Assembly (NCBI GenBank): GCA_030686995.1
Contig: CM060702.1
Coordinates: 64,420,440 to 64,484,439, forward strand
DNA: 64,000 bases
Origin: Artemisia argyi
Lineage: Eukaryota > Streptophyta > Magnoliopsida > Asterales > Asteraceae
Reading direction: 5' to 3'
Shown here one piece after another: positions 43,368-54,860 of the stretch (position 1 is its first letter; each line of letters starts with the position of its first letter). The notes below the pieces were generated by a model. It made no database searches, had not been told where the DNA came from, and saw nothing but the letters and a program-made list of their open reading frames with translations. The position numbers and the translations under genes are program-made.

Positions 43368-43379
43368 CTCCTTCGGGAG
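43368..43379 (+). ncRNA. UUCG tetraloop hairpin, element 1 copy
   Basis: CTCC-TTCG-GGAG. The element 2 copy at 51982-51993 is CTCT-TTCG-AGAG, so the loop-closing pair changed from C-G to T-A on both sides while the UUCG loop stayed. Confidence 0.75.
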
Positions 43380-43908
43380 TATCTGATATGGGAACGGCCT
43401 GGATAAGGATTAGAAGGAGTCTTCACAATATGTTGTTGATGAGCTCTAATTCCTTATCCGTAAGTACCGGTTGTTTTATTGCTAACTGTTTACTCGCAGG
43501 TATCTCACTTCCATGATCGTAGATTCCAACATGCTCATACATACATCTTGAAGTCAAAGAAAGCTTCCCCAAAGATCTTAGCAACACAAAGTTCAAAGAA
43601 AGACTCAACGCCAATTAGATGAATCTACAAAGTATAAATACAAAGATCTCAATGCATGTAAAGGAACTTCTTGTACGTGAAAGACTAAGTCCAAAGATGT
43701 ATGAGTATGTTGGAATGGCAGACAACCACCACAGACGCAGGAGTGACGAACGGCAGATTACTTCATAACATAATCACTACAACTTCATCAAAGAACAAAG
43801 ACAAAGAGCAAAGTATATCCATCATTATTCTTATCATTTCTGAAGACGTCTAAAGCTATGAAAGTCAATGATTAAGACGAAGACGTCAAGCAACCATGAT
43901 GACCGACC

Positions 43909-43921
43909 CTTAGGGGGAGAT
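43909..43921 (+). promoter_or_regulatory. Functional polypurine tract, element 1
   Basis: CTTAGGGGGAGAT abuts the 3' LTR, and the same string abuts the 3' LTR of element 2 (52519-52531). It primes plus-strand synthesis in LTR elements. Confidence 0.85.
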
Positions 43922-44277
43922 TGTTGGAACCAAAGTTTTACTATTTTATCAAGTCTCGGTCATTTGTAATAATAGGTTGCTTTTGTTATTATTTTACTTA
44001 CAATATAGTTTATGTTACAAAGTTTACTAGACTTAAGCTAGGTGATCCATGGGCTTTAAGGCCCATACGATTTCATGAATGGGAGGAGAGGGAGTGTTGC
44101 TCTAGCTCCTTCCCTATAAATAGATGGCTTAGGTCTTTGTAATACTTGGTTGGTTATTTGAAACATTAAGGAAACTCTTGCAATTCATATTCTCTAATTT
44201 CTCATAATCATCCCACTCTCATTCTCATCTCATTTCTACCATTCTTATACTTGTGTTTACAAAATGGTGACCTAACA
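43922..44277 (+). repeat. Element 1 3' LTR
   Basis: 356 bp, TG...CA. Followed by the GTTTT target duplication. About nine differences from the 5' LTR. Confidence 0.95.
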
Positions 44278-44690
<413 letters not shown>

Positions 44691-45035
44691 TGTTAGGATC
44701 ATATTTTATTTATAAAAAGTGTCGGTCATTAATGTGTAGTAATAGGTTGCTTTAGAATATCATTATGATGAAGTTTATGTTTAGTTTTCATGATTTTATA
44801 AAGTCTAAGGGCTAGTTATGTAATAAGGTCAAAGATATGTGAAGCCCTAGACTTTGAGTATAAATACTCTTGTAAACCTCATTTGTGAGGTTGGTTCTCT
44901 TAGTGATTCTCTTAGTAATATCAAGGTTATTATTTCACACACTAGAGTTCCCATCCACTCTCTCTCTCTACTTACTTTCTCTCTCTAGGTTTAGGCTTGA
45001 TTCATATGTGAAATAGGTTGTTCTACGGCCCTACA
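44691..45035 (+). repeat. Element 2 5' LTR
   Basis: 345 bp with TATAAATA at 44859-44866. Resembles the element 1 LTR in a short block (CGGTCATT...TAATAGGTTGCTTT). Confidence 0.95.
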
Positions 45036-45037
45036 AG

Positions 45038-45051
45038 TGGTATCAATCGCC
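45038..45051 (+). promoter_or_regulatory. Primer binding site, element 2
   Basis: TGGTATCAATCGCC, two bases after the LTR; the first eight bases match the complement of initiator tRNA-Met. Confidence 0.65.
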
Positions 45052-45148
45052 TAGGGATAATTATAGGTTGTTTTAGGTTTGATTTGGTTGAAAAACTTGG
45101 TATAAAAGTGAATTTTGCAACATTCGGTTACTGTTCATCAGTTTGTTT

Positions 45149-45846
45149 TCGAGTTAGGTGAAAAAAGTTATCGAGTTAGAAAAGGTTTTCAAGTTAAGGT
45201 TCATGTCTATCGAGTTAGGATAAAATTCTTATCGAGTTTGGAGAAAAACTTTTCGAGTTAGGAATTTTTTTCGAGTTAAGGGTTAAAAATATTATCGAGT
45301 TAGAGACTCATATCAAGTTAGGGGTTAAAAATCTTATCGAGTTAGGGTGACTTTTTATCGAGTTAGCATATCAGTTCTATCGAGTTTGGATCAATTCCAT
45401 CGAGTTTGGATTTGATTTCTTATCGAGTTAGGTACAATTTCTATCGAGTTAGGAATTTTATCTTATCGAGTTAGGTACGCTTATCGAGTTTGGTGTCTGT
45501 TTATCGAGTTTGGTGTGGCTTATCGAGTTTGGTGTCTGTTTATCGAGTTTGGTGTTGAGTAAGGAAAGGATTATCGAGTTAGGACTTATGCCGAGTTAGG
45601 CTGTTTCACCTAATCGTTTATCGAGTTAGGTTTATTGTTTATCGAGTTAGGGGAAACTCTGCCCAAATTTTTCAGACTTATCGAGTTAGAAACCTAAGTA
45701 AACTTATCGAGTTAGAACCCTACCTGAACTTATCGAGTTAGAAACCCTAAGTGAACTTATCGAGTTAGAAACCCTAAGTGAACTTATCGAGTTAGAACCC
45801 TACCTGAACTTATCGAGTTTGGAGCTTTACGACATATCGAGTTAGA
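45149..45846 (+). repeat. 29-copy CGAGTT leader array
   Basis: I count 29 exact CGAGTT hexamers in about 700 bases, mostly as TTATCGAGTTAGG or TTATCGAGTTTGG, with irregular spacing of 12-45 bases. The last part is a regular array of a roughly 27-bp unit (GAACTTATCGAGTTAGAA plus ACCCTAAGT). All copies lie on the same strand between the LTR and the first ATG. It ends just before an A29 run at 45856-45884. Confidence 0.9.
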
Positions 45847-45853
45847 CAGTTTT

Positions 45854-45888
<35 letters not shown>

Positions 45889-46274
45889 TTTGGCGGGAAA
45901 TTTTGAGTAAAATTTATTTTTCACACGAGACTAAACGTCCAATTTTTACGCGAGATTTAAATTTTGGTATAAGGTTGAAAATTTTGGCCCGAAATTCAAA
46001 TTTTTAGGCCAAAATTCAAAAAATTTCGGTAAAATTTGGCGAAAAAATTTTCAAAACTCAAATTTTTCTAGTAACCTTAGAATTGGATTTTATAGTGATT
46101 TTCAAATTTTGAGAAAGAAAATTTTCATACTCAATTTTTGGCGGGAAATTACGATATCAATCAGATCAACCGAGAACGAACTTTCATCTTCACCAAAACA
46201 TCTAATCTTCAACAACAACCTTTGTTATCTTTCAAAAGATCCTCAGAATAACGTTTCACTTTGAATTCGAATCA

Positions 46275-47240
46275 ATGGCAACTCACCATGATCGTTTCAT
46301 AAGTACTTTGTTCAATGGTTTTGCCTCACTCTTCAAGGAATTAAACATCCAACAACGAAACAACAATCAGCAAGGATATACTTCGAGTATACAGATGGGG
46401 AATCAGATGCAATATGCAGGGCAGTATGTAGGAAATTAGATGGATCAGACTGTGAATCAGAATGTGCTTAATCAAAATGGGATTGATTGTTTCATGACTT
46501 CGATCCAGAAACCGCCATCAGCAAGTCACAACAGAAACAATGTCAATGCAATGACGAGGGTTGAAAAGATCCAGTACTTGTTGATGCTAGCCAATAAAGA
46601 AGAATCGGGAATACCGTTGACTGCTGATGAACATGAGTTTAGAGCTACAACAAGAGTTAATGACAATTCAGCAGATCTCAACGAAACCTACAACTTTATG
46701 GCAAATCAGCAGGCAACAACATCAAGCAGTGATTCTGATCTTCCTCCTACTTATGATTCAGATCCTTTCCATGAGGTACCAAATAATGGTAATGATGCTA
46801 ATCCGTTTGCTCATGAGAAGCCACATTATGTGCCACTTGAACCTAATTACGATACATATGTGGGGGAACAAGTTAATAGCAATGTTAACTATGAAACTTC
46901 AGATATGGATCCTAATAGAGTTCAAGTTGCACAAAATGGTGCTAATGATGAGGAAACACGTGCTTTATTTGAATCATTATTAAATAATTGTGGTATTGAA
47001 ATCGAGAAAGTGAAAAAGGTCAATCGCGATGTTAAGGCCGCGAATGCTAAATTGACCGCTGAGCTTAAGAGTTACAAAGAAAATGCTAAAGCTTTTGAAT
47101 TTCATAACAAAAGATTGTCTGAATTAGAAACTGGTTATCAAAATTCCGTTTCAAGGGAAAAACAATTGCAACTCAAGTTTGATACACTTGATGTTAATTC
47201 TTTACAAGAAGATAAAAGCTTTAAACCCAGAAATTTCTGA
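46275..47240 (+). pseudogene. Linker-type ORF of element 2, part 1
   Basis: ATG at 46275 (MATHHDRFISTLFNGFASLF). An in-frame TAG at 46437 interrupts it, then the frame is open to 47240. Contains RVEKIQYLLMLANKEESGI and a coiled-coil start from about 46990. Near 47212 the reading shifts by one base into the next piece. No gag core domain or zinc knuckle precedes it. Confidence 0.65.
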
Positions 47241-48294
47241 TTTACAAAACCAACTTTCTAAACAAAAAACAGCTTATACCAATCTTGAAAAAGAAAGGGA
47301 TGAGTTGAAAAAGGATTTTGCCAAGAAAGAAGACAAACTTTTGAAAGAAATCGTAGAGTCAGAACACATGATTGCACATCTAGAAGAATTAGTGGTTAAG
47401 TCGGGTCAGTCAAGTCAAACAATGAAAATGATTTCAAATCAAACTAATCCGATTTACCATACGAAACATAAAGTGGCTCTTGGTAACAACACCCCCAGTA
47501 ATCTCAAGAAAGCTCAGCAAGAACAGAATGTTTTGTATAATGGTAATGTGCTTTACACTAAACATGATCCTCCCGTCGTTCAGGATTCTGTGCAAACGAT
47601 AGAACATGTCGAAGGGAGCATTTCTAAAATGAAACAAAAGGATTTGAAACCCATTGATTACAACAAATTGAACAAACTTTCGGGAATTACTTTTGTTCCA
47701 CAAAAAGAACCATCTGTGTTTTCCATAAAACGACCATTCTCAACAATGTTTTCTAAGAAAGTAATTGTTTCCAAATCTCTTTCAAAAATGGAACAAATGT
47801 CTTCTAACAACACTTTTAATACAAGTGAGGCTAGAAACATTCTGGATGACGTTAAAAAGAGAATTCAAGAACTTCAAAATATTGTTGCTTCTAAAACTAC
47901 AATCGATATTAACAACTGGTATTCCAGTTTTCATATTGAGCAGAAAAAAGTTTTTGAAAACGAAATTACTATCCCACTGAATAACATCAGTGCGAGGGTA
48001 ATCCATTTTGAACGTGCTTTTTTAAAAGAAACGGCCGACTTTGTCAAGGACCACAAATCCCTGGTAAACGAAGCTAATGATACTCGTGAAAACATGAATG
48101 TTTTGGAAAACCTAAATGATTCTCTCTTCGAAGCTGTTATGACCACTGATATTATGTCCATCATTTTACAAACATATTCTGTTCAAGACGATGAAAGACT
48201 AAGAGATGAGACCTCCGCAATTGTTTCAAAATATGAAAATGCTCTTATAAAGCTTGAAAAAGAAAATATGTCATGTTTTAAACAACTTGATTGA
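47200..48294 (+). pseudogene. Linker-type ORF of element 2, part 2
   Basis: Coiled-coil frame (SDLQNQLSKQKTAYTNLEKE onwards), Lys/Glu-rich throughout, ending in an in-frame TGA at 48292-48294 directly before an A7 run. The following piece is in the same frame, so the TGA is a point mutation. Confidence 0.65.
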
Positions 48295-49578
48295 AAAAAA
48301 GAAGAATGCAAGTATGACAAATTGTCGTATGAGCGTGCCTTCAAGAACATGAAAGAGCAAAATGATTTTTTGAGGGCTCAGCTTGAAAGTCTAAAAGGGA
48401 AGGGTGAGGAAACTAAGTTTGCAAAACCATCGACTTCGGAGAAACCAAATATTTCAAACACGGTTCAAAAACCAAAAATGTCAATTTCACGGTTTGCTCC
48501 AAGAGTCGATGAGAATAAGGATTTGACAAAACCAGTCACTCCAACACCCTTGCCCCAGCAAAGTGAAAACGAAAAGATTCTTGACAAACAAAAATTGGTT
48601 GTTGAAAGTGACACAAATGTTTGTTCACCTGGCTCTTCTAGAAATAATACACCGAATGTGACCATAAAAACTGTTAAAGAGTCTGTCGGTTCTAATGACA
48701 TGGTCCAAAATCACCATCTAGAGGAAGCTAGGAAAAAGGCACAACTTCGAAAAGACGGAATTTTAGGTGTAAAACCTAGTGTGATGAATTCTACAAGATT
48801 CCAAAGCACTGCTAGTAGTAGTAAACCTTTACCTAGGAACAATCAACAAAATACTAGGGATTGGCTTGCATCTAAGAGTAGTGGCACAAAAGAGCATGAT
48901 AGGAACGTAGAATGTAACACAAAGAATTCAAAGGTCTCATCAAACAACAAAGAATTTCCAAAAGACTGTAGTGACAAAGTTAAAATTGCTGTGATAAACA
49001 AGAATGTTGAATTTGTCTATCCTACATGTCAAACATGTGTTTTTTCAGCTAATCACGATGCATGTATTGCACAATTTCTCACGAAAGGAAAATCAAGTGT
49101 CAAGACACAATCCACTAAGACACCAAATAGAAACAAACCCGTTGATATGAAACAAGAGGTTAAGAAACCTAATAGGAGGATACCGAAAAGATGTAGTTTT
49201 TCCAAGACTGAGACTTCCGCTGCATCTGATAAGAAAACTACGTCTAGATCTTACCTTAGGTGGATTCCTATCGGGAAAGTTTTTAAAACAGTTGGTCTTA
49301 GATGGATTCCCACAGGAAAGATTTTTGATAGTTGCACCAAGACAAATAATAGTGATAATCATCAGGATAAGGAAGTAGAAACCATTACAACAGTTGATAG
49401 TCAACACCCGCAGAGTGCTGATTCATGTACTTCTAACATTGTTATTTGTGAAACCTCTTCGTCTTTGGTTGCAGGTGCTTCAACTATCTCAGAACCCAGT
49501 TCTTCAGAGGGTTCAAATTCTGTAAATTCTATAAAATCATTCTTTCAATCTTCTATTTTTGATTTTCCATTTCTTTAA
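48295..49578 (+). pseudogene. Linker-type ORF of element 2, part 3
   Basis: Continues the coiled coil (YERAFKNMKEQNDFLRAQLE) and then becomes basic and Ser/Thr-rich. A Cys/His cluster at 49027-49065 fits C-X2-C-X5-H-X2-C. After it come repeated LRWIPIGK / LRWIPTGK strings. I remember the same tail in Asteraceae Copia polyproteins just before the protease. Here it ends at a stop with no protease after it. Retention of only this protein in a mobile copy suggests either a role for it or simple chance of deletion. Confidence 0.65.
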
Positions 49579-50700
49579 TAAAACAAAAACAAAATACAAA
49601 ATTTGAAAAACCAACAAAAACAAAATACGAAAATATAAAATTTCAAAAAATACAAAAACAATATAAAATCAAAAAAATCCAAAAATACTCTTCTCACGAC
49701 ATGTCTCTCGTATAAATCAATATTCTGTACGTTTCTAGAAATTTCATTCAACAATGACACGGACATTTACAGATGCTTGAACGGGAGTTCTTTAAAATAT
49801 TTTCCTAAAACATGTCGTTTCTCAAAAGTTTCTTCACTTATATGGCTTGTAAGTACTTCAGCTTACAACCCGTGCTTCAAAGTGAAATCTTTTCAAAACT
49901 TAAGTCCGGGTATAACAACTCGAAAAGATTTCAAATAAGGACTTAATCAAATGGGTTTTGGACATATCAGTTCAGGACCCGTGCTTCAAAGAAAGGAAAG
50001 TGCTTAATCAAACCAAAGATTTCAAATTTTTTTTCGAGCACCTATCCTAAAACAAAAACCAAACACTTATCTGGCTTGAGTTTTCTTTAGAAAAACTTTC
50101 AAAATCTTTAAGCTCAAGACCATGATTGTTGATCTAATGATAAATTAGATTTTCAAAATTCTCTTACATTTTGAGCACCACCTTTTCAAGATTTTTCAAA
50201 AAGATTTTCAAAATCTAGCAAAATCGGTGCTCATCATCAAAATGACTTGTGTACACCTTACAGTGCACAACTCAAGTTTTCAAAGAAAGGAAAGTGTTAC
50301 GCAAAAATGATTTTCATCAACAAAGTGCACTTATCCTAAAAATGGACACTGTTGTACGCCTCAGTGCGACATTCCTATTCAAACAAAGAGAAGTCTTTGT
50401 CTTTCAAAAAAAAAAAAAAAACCTTGTTGCAAAATTCAACAAATCTGAAACTTTTTTATCTTTCAGAATTTTGCTTCAAGACGACTCCTTCCCTCTAAAC
50501 TTTAAAAAGTTTAACATTTCTCAAAAACATATGCGAGTTTTGAGGGGGAGTATTTCTAAAACAAAAATAGTTCCGAATTCATGCAACAACAAATCTGTCT
50601 ATCTCTCCAAAAAGCTTTTCCTTAATCATTTGATATCAAAAATATCACGATATGCTATTTTTGAGGGGGAGAAGACATGATTACAATGTGATCAAAGATG
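49579..50700 (+). other. Element 2 spacer with polypurine-like tracts
   Basis: Non-coding. TTGAGGGGGAG occurs at 50540-50550 and 50661-50671, in the same order as in element 1 (41884, 42018). Frames such as 50249-50680 have no motif. Confidence 0.6.
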
Positions 50701-52250
50701 TTTAAAGAATGTGACTGAATCTCAAAAGAGCTCGACTCAGAATGTACCAATGAATTGACGAAGCTTAAAATGTCAGTAATCGAAAAGACTTGTCCTGGAC
50801 GGGTAATAATTTCAAGCTAGTCTAACTAGTGATGTAAGCGTATCTCGAATAGGACTTGTCTGAGTAGAATGTACCGTATCGAGAGACTTTCTTTGGACTT
50901 GACCAGGACGGGTAATAACTTCAAGCTAGTCTAACTAGTGATGTAAGCGTGTCTCGAATCGGTCATGTTCACTGAAAGTGGATCAATTCAAAAAATGCAA
51001 ACTCCTCACGCATGTGCAAATTTCTTAAAAAATCCATGAGCACATGTGAAGGGGGAGTCCTTTAAAAGTTGCAAAACTCTCAAAGTGGTAACAACAATGT
51101 GTTTTATTATCATAAACACTTTGAGAGATTTTCAAATGAATGGTTTTCATGGCAATTATAGGATAGTCATGGAGTTATAAGGTGACTAAGGTTAGGAAAA
51201 ACCGTCCTATGATCCGCCAGAGCCGGAGGGATCTACCCAAGGACAATTCCAATAGATTAGAATTAGAAGTCCTTAGGTATGATATGAAAAAAGGAGAAAA
51301 GAATGAAAGGAGAAAGAAGGGGTTGAAGAAGTAAAAAGAAAAGTTATGAAAAAGGGTGAAAAGAAATAGCCCTCCATATGTTCAACCTTAGGGCAGACAC
51401 CGGGTTCAATTCATATGCTACTGGTTGTTACTAAGGTGACACCGGTATTGAAAATAAAGACGTCATGGACCCAGTGACGCACTGCACTAAACCTTCTAGC
51501 CACTCAAGTTCTCTTAAAAGAGCTTGTTTCATTCTCACGGGGAACCGGCATAATCTATCGACCTGTCTCTTAGAGATGGTTGATATTGAAGCAGGAGACC
51601 TCTCCCTAATCTCCGCATAGGAAACCTAATGTGCACTTATTGAGTCTAGAGCCCCGAGATTCATCAAAAGATCTCATAGGAACACATGATATCTCTACAC
51701 TGGTTGTTCATCATTAAGGACACCAGATGTAAACCTAAGAGTCCTACGCAGATCTTAGCAATCTGCCGAGAACGTTTATGAGAGGAATTACTTATGTATA
51801 TTCTCAATGATTGAACGGAAATTCCTGCCAGGGTCAACATCATGCAGCCCTGACAGCAGGTCACTTCGGTAATTCTTTATGGGTTACGCTTAGTGTTCGC
51901 GGTGGTTTCAAACGGTCTATAGTTGTGGAGTGATCCCCAGCGACTCACCCAGTCATTGAGCTACTCAGTAGGTCTTGTAAGCTCTTTCGAGAGTATCTGA
52001 TATGGGAACGGCCATGGTAAGGGTTAGAAGGAGTCTTCACACTATGCTGTTGACGATCTCTAATTCCTTATCTGTAAGTACCGGTTGATTTATTGCTAAC
52101 TGTTTACCTGCAGATATACATCATCTCTATGGCAAAAGATTCCACATGCTCATACATGCATCACAAAGTCAAAGGAAAGTTCTCACAAAGATCAAAGGAT
52201 AGCAACAGTCAAAGAAAGATTCTACGCCAAAAAGAAGAATCTACAAAGTA
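50700..52250 (+). ncRNA. Conserved structured 3' module, element 2
   Basis: Counterpart of 42054-43600. Hairpins at 51204-51244, 51415-51452, 51748-51766, 51824-51860 and 51982-51993. An internal two-copy repeat of about 115 bp (50771-50980) holds GGGTAATAACTTCAAGCTAG and GTGTCTCGAAT; element 1 has the same pair at 42101-42370. No open frame spans it in both elements, which argues for RNA rather than protein constraint. Confidence 0.65.
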
Positions 52251-52518
52251 AAGTGACAAAGATCAAAGTGAAAGAACGGGAATAACAAATGTATGTATGA
52301 CAAAGACTTAAGACGTATGAGCATGTTGGAATGGCAGACAACCACCACAAACACAGAAGTGACGAAAGGCAGATGACATCATCGGATCACTTCAACAACA
52401 ATGAAGCATGATGAACTGGAACTATGTTTCATCTAGTGATTCTTAAAGACGTCAAGAGCTATGAATGTTAAAGTTTAAAGACAAAGATGATGACGTCGCG
52501 CAACCTCAATGACCAACA

Positions 52519-52531
52519 CTTAGGGGGAGAT
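52519..52531 (+). promoter_or_regulatory. Polypurine tract, element 2
   Basis: CTTAGGGGGAGAT immediately before the 3' LTR, identical to element 1. Confidence 0.85.
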
Positions 52532-52876
52532 TGTTAGGATCATATTTTATTTATAAAAAGTGTCGGTCATTAATGTGTAGTAATAGGTTGCTTTAGAATA
52601 TCATTATGATGAAGTTTATGTTTAGTTTTCATGATTTTATAAAGTCTAAGGGCTAGTTATGTAATAAGGTCAAAGATATGTGAAGCCCTAGACTTTGAGT
52701 ATAAATACTCTTGTAAACCTCATTTGTGAGGTTGGTTCTCTTAGTGATTCTCTTAGTAATATCAAGGTTATTATTTCACACACTAGAGTTCCCATCCACT
52801 CTCTCTCTCTACTTACTTTCTCTCTCTAGGTTTAGGCTTGATTCATATGTGAAATAGGTTTTTCTACGGCCCTACA
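52532..52876 (+). repeat. Element 2 3' LTR
   Basis: 345 bp, differing from the 5' LTR at one position by eye (G to T near the 3' end), then TAAAC. Confidence 0.95.
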
Positions 52877-52881
52877 TAAAC

Positions 52882-53534
52882 GGTAATCACCAACGACGTT
52901 GTGATTATAAAAAAGTATATCTCGACTAACAACCAAAAATTTTGTTATCGGTAAAAACGGTTTTTAATTATCGTAATTATTCGTAAATCATAGGTTTACA
53001 TTTACTATTCATGAGGGAAAATTACGGGAGATTACAAATGTAATCACTATCAACTATATTATGGTTTATTATTTTTATTGTTACAAGGTTTGTTACAATC
53101 TCAATTAATCATTATAATCACTTTCTATTATACTATTGTTTATTAATTTTATTCTTACAAACTTAATAATTTGTAACATTTGCAAACAACTTACAATGTT
53201 TATTACCATTTCGAGTTTTATTTAATATTTATTACCATGCACTTATGACAATGTTTAGTAGGATTTAATGTTTAAAAAGAAAAATGATTACTAATTTTCA
53301 TCTAGCCGTTTGCCATTATGGCTATTCACATTGGAATGGGAATTTCAAGGACTTTCAACATAGTAAATTGTTACAATCTTAAATGCTTGAACTTTCAAAA
53401 TTCCCTCCTAACATTAACATTGGACGCTTTCTAGCACCTATAACCCTTTTTAAAGCCACTTCCATGAATCCCAAATGAAAAAACGTTTTTTATACAATTT
53501 TTAAACAAACTACCACAAGTGATATTGACAAGTT
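52882..53534. other. No supported gene
   Basis: AT-rich DNA with repeated ATTTATTACAA-like strings. Confidence 0.4.
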
Positions 53535-53943
53535 ATGTCTGGAAACAACAAGAGAACAAGGTCTGTTAACGAGATGAGCAGAGTGAAAAAGAAACAGTCA
53601 AAGTAAGTACATTTTTTTAACACGTAATCATTCAAAACATATTTGTTGCAGCAACTTCTGTAATATGAACTAACTAATGCTTATTCGATTTCAGGAAAAC
53701 ACGTTTTCAAGGAGAAAGTTCAAGAGTTAATGAATCGCTTGATCAAGGTACGCTACTGTCATATACATTTGGTTCAAAAACAGTTGCAACTAACTTAACC
53801 ATTCAAGGATTAATTTTCTATCTGTATTTTCAGTTTTATGCACTTATGATTGTCTATTATGTGTAGGTAAGGAAGAAGATACTTTTGCAACCATTAAAGA
53901 GTGCTATGAGTGGTTGATGTCTGAAAGAAAGAAAGAAGCATAG
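53535..53943 (+). CDS. Small three-exon gene model, unknown protein
   Basis: Exons 53535-53602, 53695-53747 and 53867-53943 join in phase through good splice sites (AA|GTAAGT, TTTCAG; AAG|GTACGC, GTGTAG) to give about 65 residues. It starts MSGNNKRTRSVNEMSR and has a strongly basic N-terminus (VKKKQSKK) like a nuclear localisation signal. The TAG at 53941 is followed by 86 more open codons in the same frame with coding-like acidic composition (SVDEDSTNVGHLSDQDSLD). A longer protein may therefore have been truncated. Family unknown. Confidence 0.45.
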
Positions 53944-54201
53944 AAACTAACTTTGCTTCAACTTGCTAAGGATGAGAAAGAATTTGCTCCGTCAAAGAAG
54001 AGTGTTGCTTCGGTTGATGAGGATTCGACTAATGTGGGTCATTTGAGTGACCAAGACAGTTTGGATGCCATTGATTACGATAATGCACATTTGGCATTTG
54101 ACCTGGAGAAATCTCCAAATTTAATTAGTACTTTTTTTTTAATGTATGAACTTTTATTTCAATTACTATGGAATTGTTTATATTTCTTGGTTGAATATTA
54201 G
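53944..54201 (+). pseudogene. Possible read-through continuation of 53535 gene
   Basis: Open frame in phase with the third exon beyond its TAG; acidic, low-hydrophobicity until residue 60, then hydrophobic intron-like translation. No motif known. Confidence 0.3.
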
Positions 54202-54399
54202 TTGTTTCGTTAATAGTTCATTCACATTTACAATAATATGTTAAACACAAACTTAATTACACTAATCATATGCTCCATAACACACTAATTAAATGCATCA
54301 CATTATTAAAATTTGTGTCATATGGTCATCTCACAATTTCACACAAATTAAACCAATAAAAGATTAGAATTTTATCATATACATAGGAAAAAGTAAAGG

Positions 54400-54860
54400 A
54401 GATAATGCAGGGTCAAAGCATAAGGTCAACAACATCAGAAAAGTCAAAGCTCAAGTCATTAAACCAACAAAGCAGTTACTTCATCAAAAGACTCATGTGA
54501 ATTGTTATGAGATGTAAATATTACTTGTGGTATAGTAAATCGTAGTTAATCTTTGTACAAATATGATGTAATGTAGTGTATACTAGCTTAGCATTTGTAG
54601 TTAGTTAGTCTTAGGTCAGTTGAGTCTATTTGACCCATCACTCTATAAATACTCATGTAATGTTTCATTTTCACTCTAATGAAAGAATAATCACATTTTC
54701 ATTCTCCCTCAATTTCCAATAAAAAGTATACATAAAGAGAAGCACTTGAAGGTCTATCATCATCGCAAGGATTGGGTTTTGAATCAATATACACTCATAC
54801 ACATCATTTTAGATTCGGCAACGCTATGGTTGTAACATATTGAAATACAGCACAAATTCA
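54400..54860 (+). repeat. LTR-like or promoter-like segment
   Basis: CTATAAATACTCATGTAATG at about 54642-54661, followed by CTAATGAAAGAATAATCA, resembles the TATA and R regions of small Copia LTRs. I could not define TG/CA ends or a target duplication, so a solo LTR is only a suggestion. Confidence 0.3.

Larger units (their letters stand above)
42054..43600 (+). ncRNA. Conserved structured 3' module, element 1
   Basis: Non-coding and richer in GC than its surroundings. It aligns along its length with 50700-52250 of element 2 although the two elements differ elsewhere. Hairpins that I can draw by hand: 42592-42632 (GTCCT/AGGAC around GATCC/GGATC), 42790-42838 (three-part stem), 43136-43154 (GCAGAT/ATCTGC), 43209-43245 (CCTG.CAGGG) and 43368-43379 (CTCC-TTCG-GGAG). 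Two of these show compensatory changes relative to element 2. It sits between the coding part and the polypurine tract, so it is in the genomic RNA. The role could be packaging, dimerisation or RNA stability; this is unproven. Confidence 0.65.
20162..44277 (+). mobile_element. Giant Ty1/Copia LTR retrotransposon (element 1)
   Basis: Two 356-bp LTRs (20162-20517, 43922-44277) start TGTTGG and end AACA, flanked by GTTTT at 20157-20161 and 44278-44282. The internal order is leader, gag, coiled-coil linker, protease, integrase, RT, RNase H, accessory ORF, structured 3' module and polypurine tract. Protease-integrase-RT order is diagnostic for Copia. The total is 24.1 kb, or about 17.7 kb after removing the nested guest at 26764-33155. 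Typical Copia elements are 5-10 kb. The LTRs differ at about 9 positions by eye. Several frameshifts, in-frame stops and the guest insertion make it non-functional now. Confidence 0.95.
44691..52876 (+). mobile_element. Non-autonomous Copia-derived LTR element (element 2)
   Basis: 345-bp LTRs at 44691-45035 and 52532-52876, TGTTAGG...CTACA ends, with TAAAC on both sides (44686-44690, 52877-52881). The element is 8186 bp long. It has a primer site, repeat leader, a broken coiled-coil ORF homologous in place and character to the element 1 linker, and the shared 3' module with polypurine tract. Gag core, zinc knuckle, protease, integrase, RT and RNase H are absent. The LTRs differ at one base by eye, so insertion is recent, which means that an autonomous relative supplied the proteins in trans. 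Confidence 0.92.

Noticed and set aside
45149..45846. CRISPR or telomere-like array
   Set aside because: Short degenerate motif with variable spacing, eukaryotic retrotransposon context; CGAGTT is not a telomere unit.
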